From Polaribacter sp. Hel1_33_78 (GTDB lineage: Bacteria > Bacteroidota > Bacteroidia > Flavobacteriales > Flavobacteriaceae), in contig NZ_LT629794.1 in assembly GCF_900106075.1 (NCBI RefSeq), positions 2,439,501 to 2,503,500 on the forward strand: a stretch of DNA of 64,000 nucleotides. The letters run 5' to 3'. Both the position numbers and the translations under genes were made by a program. Below are positions 60,494 through 64,000 of the stretch, one piece after another (the first letter of the stretch is position 1; each line of letters begins with the position of its first letter). The notes below the pieces were generated by a model. The model saw only the letters and a list, made by a program, of their open reading frames with translations. It was not told the DNA's origin and made no database searches.

Positions 60494-61390
60494 TTGTTGA
60501 AAATAAAAAAATATGGTGCTATAGATATAGGTTCCAACGCAATAAGATTACTGGTATCTAACGTAATTGTTGAAAAAGGAAAAGAAGCTCAATTTAAAAA
60601 ATCTTCTTTAGTACGCGTGCCAATTCGACTTGGTGCAGATGCTTTTGTAAGCGGTAAAATTAGCGCAGAGAATACGAAAAGAATGATTGATGCTATGGAA
60701 GCTTTTAAATTACTTATGAAAGTTCATAATGTAGAAAAATATAAAGCCTGTGCTACTTCCGCAATGAGAGAAGCAAAAAATGGTATTGAAGTTGCTGATG
60801 AAATTTTAAAAGAGACTGGAATTAAAATTGATATTATAGGGGGAAAAGAAGAAGCCGCTATTATTTCATCTACAGATTTAAATGATTTAATAGAAGGAGA
60901 TAATTCTTATTTATATGTTGACGTAGGAGGTGGAAGTACAGAGTTTACCGTTTTTTCTAGAGGTAAAATCGTTAATTCCAAATCTTTTAAAATGGGAACA
61001 GTACGCTTACTGAAAAATAAAAAAGCTATAAATAAAGAAATTTTTGAGGATGTAGAAAAATGGATTAAAAAGAATACTAAAAATCTAAAAAAAGTTTCCT
61101 TAATTGGCTCTGGTGGTAACATTAACAAACTCTTTAAAATGTCTGGCAGAACTGAAGGGAAGCCAATTTCTTTTATTTACTTAAACGCCCAATATCAGTT
61201 TTTAAAACAAATGAGTTATCAAGAAAGAATATCGGAATTAAGCTTAAACCCAGACAGAGCTGATGTTATTATACCTGCTACAAAAATTTATTTATCTGCA
61301 ATGAAATGGAGTGGAGCGACAAAAATATATGTTCCCAAAATTGGTCTTTCGGACGGAATTATTAAAAGTTTGTTTTACAATAAGCTATAA
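60494..61390 (+). CDS. Ppx/GppA-family phosphatase
   Basis: 298 residues, an ASKHA-fold exopolyphosphatase or pppGpp phosphatase. Seen: YGAIDIGSNAIRLLVSNV (phosphate 1), ACATSAMREAKNG, GGKEEAAIISSTDLND, the YVDVGGGSTEFTVFSRG loop and LIGSGGNINKLFKM. It lacks the C-terminal HD domain, so it is the short form. Start is TTG, at 60494 or 60497; no ATG gives the complete N-terminal motif. Substrate (polyphosphate or pppGpp) cannot be decided from sequence. Confidence 0.9.
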   Translation: MLKIKKYGAIDIGSNAIRLLVSNVIVEKGKEAQFKKSSLVRVPIRLGADAFVSGKISAENTKRMIDAMEAFKLLMKVHNVEKYKACATSAMREAKNGIEVADEILKETGIKIDIIGGKEEAAIISSTDLNDLIEGDNSYLYVDVGGGSTEFTVFSRGKIVNSKSFKMGTVRLLKNKKAINKEIFEDVEKWIKKNTKNLKKVSLIGSGGNINKLFKMSGRTEGKPISFIYLNAQYQFLKQMSYQERISELSLNPDRADVIIPATKIYLSAMKWSGATKIYVPKIGLSDGIIKSLFYNKL

Positions 61391-61429
61391 TTTCTAGTTA
61401 TTTCCTTATCGTTTATAAATGTTTTTTAT

Positions 61430-61437
61430 TACATTTG
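61430..61437 (+). promoter_or_regulatory. -7 box (TACATTTG) for the OmpA-family gene
   Basis: Exact TAnnTTTG overlapping the first ATG of the longest frame (61435); true start is therefore ATG 61486. Confidence 0.55.
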
Positions 61438-61485
61438 GCACATTGTTTATTTATTTTAAATGTATTCTTCCTAATGTTTAATTGT

Positions 61486-62586
61486 ATGAAAAAAATCTTA
61501 TTCAGTATCACTTTTCTAATGATGGCTACTGTTACTTTTGGGCAAGATTTACCTGAGAACCCAGAGCCAGGAAAGTGTTACGTTCGTTGTAAAACTCCAG
61601 ACATTTACAGAAACGAAACGATTAATGTTGCAGTTTCACCAGAGTACAAAAAAATTACTACATACCCGGCACAATACAGAACTATTCAAGAAAAAGTTTT
61701 GACTAAAGAAGCTGGTGAAGAAGTTCTAATAGTTCCTGCTGTTTGGGGAACTCAAGAAGTGACCTATTACAGAAAAGAAGATGGTTCAAGATTAGAAGTT
61801 CGGAAAGCTATTTTTAATCAAGGTTTTGAAACTGTAGAAACAAGGGCAGCCTCTGCAAGTTGGGAAATGAGTGAAAAAATGGCAGGTTGTGATTCTGATG
61901 ATCCTGATGATTGTAGATACTGGTGTTATAAACCTATGCCTGCTGAGTTCAAAACAATGCCCGTAGAGAAATTATTGAGTGATGCAATGACCTTAAAAAT
62001 TCCTCTTCCAGGAATAAGAGAAACATATAAAAGGAAGGTTATGGTAAAAAGACCCTCGACCTCTATAGTTCAAACTGAACCTGAATATATATCTATTGAA
62101 AAAACGATACTGGTAAAAGATGCTTTTACTGAAGAGATAACAATTCCCGCTGTTTATCGATCTATCACAAAACAAATATTAGTTAAACAAGGAGGATTGA
62201 CCTCATGGAAAGCAGTGGATTGTAAGTTAGTAAACAACACTCCATTACCTATAAATTGGGATTTTTCTAGTGCTACTTTAAATGAAGGTGCGAAACAAAT
62301 TATTGACGCTAGGTTATTACCAATCCTAAACGATGGTGTTGCTGTTTTTATTGAATCTCATACCGACATGAGGGGAACGAAAAGAGAAAACCAAAATTTA
62401 TCTGACAGAAGAGCAAAAGCGGTAACTGATTATATTATCTCTAAAGGTATTAATGCTTCGCAGTTATATGCCAAAGGTTTTGGAGAATCTAGATTATTGA
62501 ATAAATGTTCTGATGGAATTGTTTGTTCTGAAGCAGAGCACTCCATAAATAGGAGAACAACATTTAGAGTCGTGAATCAAAAATAA
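61486..62586 (+). CDS. OmpA-family outer-membrane protein
   Basis: 366 residues from ATG 61486, with a signal peptide ending near VTFGQ. The N-terminal two thirds carry two related segments (QYRTIQEKVLTKEAGEEVLI, then EYISIEKTILVKDAFTEEIT), an apparent internal duplication, and several Cys (CDSDDPDDCRYWCYKP). The last about 110 residues are an OmpA peptidoglycan-binding domain: VFIESHTDMRGTKRENQNLS, DRRAKAVTDYIISKGINASQ and AKGFGESR. It presumably tethers the outer membrane to peptidoglycan. The role of the N-terminal part is unknown. Confidence 0.88.
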   Translation: MKKILFSITFLMMATVTFGQDLPENPEPGKCYVRCKTPDIYRNETINVAVSPEYKKITTYPAQYRTIQEKVLTKEAGEEVLIVPAVWGTQEVTYYRKEDGSRLEVRKAIFNQGFETVETRAASASWEMSEKMAGCDSDDPDDCRYWCYKPMPAEFKTMPVEKLLSDAMTLKIPLPGIRETYKRKVMVKRPSTSIVQTEPEYISIEKTILVKDAFTEEITIPAVYRSITKQILVKQGGLTSWKAVDCKLVNNTPLPINWDFSSATLNEGAKQIIDARLLPILNDGVAVFIESHTDMRGTKRENQNLSDRRAKAVTDYIISKGINASQLYAKGFGESRLLNKCSDGIVCSEAEHSINRRTTFRVVNQK

Positions 62587-62610
62587 ATTATTTTTCATAT
62601 CATACAACAA

Positions 62611-62639
62611 AAACGAAGCAGTAATTGCTTCGTTTTTTT
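62611..62639. terminator. bidirectional terminator after the OmpA gene
   Basis: AAACGAAGCA pairs with TGCTTCGTTT around GTAAT, followed by a T run; also serves the convergent thioredoxin-like gene. Confidence 0.9.
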
Positions 62640-62652
62640 TTATTATATAGCT

Positions 62653-63141
62653 TTAGTATTTATTAATTTCCGATTGTAAAAACTGATAATAGTATACAGT
62701 CATAATATAACCTTTTTTCTCTGCAATTTTTTTCCCTCTATGATTAACGATCATTAATGTTGGAAAAGAGTTGACTCTATATTTTTTTTGAATAATTTTA
62801 TTTTCTTTCATTCTATCTGGTGAAATAATATCTAATCTTCTAGGAATATCAACTTCTAAAAGAATTAAATCTTCTTCAGCTAATGCTTTAAATTTTTCTG
62901 TATGAAATAAATCCTTATCCAAAACCTTGCAAGGTCCACACCAATCTGAACCCGTGAAATAAATTAAAACTGGTTTTTTTTCTCTTTTAGATTTCTTTAA
63001 TGCTTCTTTATAAGTTGGCATCCAATTTAATTTAACCTCATTACTCTTTGCATACTCAGAAACTGATAAAAGGCTGTCCTGTGCAAAATAAACTTGAGTT
63101 GTGAATAGATAAATAATAAAAGCGAAAACCAATTTCCTCAT
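62653..63141 (-). CDS. secreted thioredoxin-like protein
   Basis: 162 residues from ATG 63141 (an ATG three codons upstream is also in frame but lies closer to the promoter box). A signal peptide (LVFAFIIYLFTTQVYFAQ) is followed by a thioredoxin fold with the redox motif WCGPC in FTGSDWCGPCKVLDKDLF, and VNSFPTLMIVNHRGKKIAEK with the cis-Pro. The D-K-D-L-F after the active site resembles DUF255/DsbD-gamma-like periplasmic reductases. Probably a periplasmic thiol-disulfide protein; partners unknown. Confidence 0.85.
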   Translation of the reverse strand: MRKLVFAFIIYLFTTQVYFAQDSLLSVSEYAKSNEVKLNWMPTYKEALKKSKREKKPVLIYFTGSDWCGPCKVLDKDLFHTEKFKALAEEDLILLEVDIPRRLDIISPDRMKENKIIQKKYRVNSFPTLMIVNHRGKKIAEKKGYIMTVYYYQFLQSEINKY

Positions 63142-63158
63142 AATAAACATTGTTTAAT

Positions 63159-63166
63159 CAAAAGTA
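63159..63166 (-). promoter_or_regulatory. minus-strand -7 box (TACTTTTG) for the thioredoxin-like gene
   Basis: Exact TAnnTTTG on the minus strand, 18 bp from ATG 63141. Confidence 0.5.
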
Positions 63167-63278
63167 TCAAAAATAATACCAATTATAAAAACTTAAATTG
63201 TGACTTCATAAACTTTATCGTGTCGAAAGAGTGTTCGGTAATCTTAAAAGAATACTTCTAACAACAATCAAAAAAGAA

Positions 63279-63305
63279 AAAACCGATGTTTTTAGCATCG
63301 GTTTT
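63279..63305 (-). terminator. terminator overlapping the lpxK stop codon
   Basis: CCGATG and CATCGG pair around a seven-base loop with A and T runs on either side. One arm is the 3' end of the lpxK coding sequence and the stop codon lies in the loop. Confidence 0.8.
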
Positions 63306-64000
63306 GTTGAATATGGGATTTTATAATTGCATTAAATTTATTTTCTCCATCTAAAAACCGAGTTTTAATTTCTAAAAAAGACAATTCTTTGAGCTTCCTA
63401 GAAAGCCTGGTATAATCCTTTTCTGTTGTTAAAATTAGCTTGTTAGCAGCACTCATCGCCTCAAATTTTTGTTGAATTTCTTCTATTTCTCTGGATGAAA
63501 AATGATGATGATCTGAAAATTTTAAGTGTGTAAACTTGATTTCTTTTTTAGTTAAAAATTCTAATAATGGATTTGGATTCGCAATTCCAGTTATTAGTAA
63601 TACCTCAATATTTTTTAAATCATCTAAAGATAATTGCTGACTTCCTGATGTTTTATCAGCATAAGAAATTGTCGTAAAATAAACCTCCTTTTTATATCGC
63701 TGTAACTTTCTTTTAATCTTATTCTTTTCGACTTCCTTTAAATCAAAAGGACATTTTGTAACTATAATTAAATCTGCTCTTTTCGCTCCTGCTCTACTTT
63801 CTCTTAAATTCCCCATTGGTAATAAAAAATCATCAGTAAATAAATCATCGTGCTTCGTTAGCAGAATATAGAAACTTCCTTTTATTTTTCTGTGCTGATA
63901 TGCATCATCTAACAAGACGACTTCTGGAGCTATCTGCTGTACTAAATTATTGACACCCTCTACTCTATTCTCATCTACAGCAACAGTAATTTGTGAGAAT
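63292..64000 (-). CDS. lpxK: tetraacyldisaccharide 4'-kinase, C-terminal part (runs off the window)
   Basis: Phosphorylates the 4' position of the lipid A disaccharide. The visible 235 codons read in from the window edge without a start. Seen: ITVAVDENRVEGVNNLVQQI, then VVLLDDAYQHRKIKGSFYIL (the LpxK core DDAYQHR), LLPMGNLRESRAGAKRADLI and ILTTEKDYTRLS. The N-terminal Walker A region is outside the window. It shows that this is a lipid-A-bearing Gram-negative organism. Confidence 0.94.
   Translation of the reverse strand, partial: FSQITVAVDENRVEGVNNLVQQIAPEVVLLDDAYQHRKIKGSFYILLTKHDDLFTDDFLLPMGNLRESRAGAKRADLIIVTKCPFDLKEVEKNKIKRKLQRYKKEVYFTTISYADKTSGSQQLSLDDLKNIEVLLITGIANPNPLLEFLTKKEIKFTHLKFSDHHHFSSREIEEIQQKFEAMSAANKLILTTEKDYTRLSRKLKELSFLEIKTRFLDGENKFNAIIKSHIQQNRC

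Overview
The window comes from a low-GC marine-type member of the Bacteroidota, most likely a Flavobacteriaceae genome close to Polaribacter or Tenacibaculum. The evidence is AT-rich DNA, many upstream boxes matching the Bacteroidota -7 consensus TAnnTTTG, a type IX secretion (T9SS) C-terminal tail, DUF2721/DUF4870/GIN-domain proteins, and flavobacterial gene orders. No tRNA, rRNA, CRISPR array, integrase or transposase was found.

Layout. 1-8.0 kb is acetate and acyl-CoA metabolism: partial malate synthase (aceB) diverging from a RamB-like regulator across a palindromic operator, a biotin-dependent carboxyltransferase subunit, a short decayed stretch, then pta-ackA. 8.2-15.6 kb holds a YebC protein, an HPt protein, a DUF4442 protein, a DUF4870-PadR-PspC-GIN envelope cluster, a DUF2721 membrane protein, a VanX-type dipeptidase and an unknown secreted protein. 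15.7-21.4 kb holds pyruvate dehydrogenase E1alpha and E2, a GNAT protein, a pseudogene with one frameshift and two stops, and a second 2-oxo acid dehydrogenase E2. 21.7-23.7 kb is a YceI/porin-like pair.

23.7-35.3 kb is an almost complete C5 heme pathway. hemA, a hemC-hemD fusion, hemB, hemL, hemE, an EI24 membrane protein and hemF run on the minus strand. An AraC regulator, an RNA methyltransferase, hemH and hemJ run divergently. Together these turn glutamyl-tRNA into protoheme by oxygen-dependent steps. Palindromic dispersed-repeat remnants sit in the gaps between hem genes. recR, a sodium:solute symporter and a small leucine-rich-repeat ORF follow.

38.4-58.7 kb is one gene for a 6,769-residue secreted protein, the most remarkable object here. 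It has a signal peptide, Ig-like domains, 7 copies of an ~82-residue Ig-like repeat, 5 cadherin-like repeats, 7 calcium-binding 'cassettes' with constant flanks and different inserted (lectin-like, LamG-like, PA14) domains, 20 more copies of a related 82-residue repeat, an SdrD_B domain, a possible carbohydrate-binding region and a T9SS type A sorting tail. The second array shows a 959-bp perfect internal duplication and mosaic patches, so it is under active recombination.

58.9-64 kb holds a small secreted protein, pdxH, a SixA-type phosphatase, a Ppx/GppA phosphatase, an OmpA-family protein, a thioredoxin-like protein and the 3' part of lpxK. No wholly new multi-gene system is evident. The best candidate for something undescribed is the cassette architecture of the giant adhesin.
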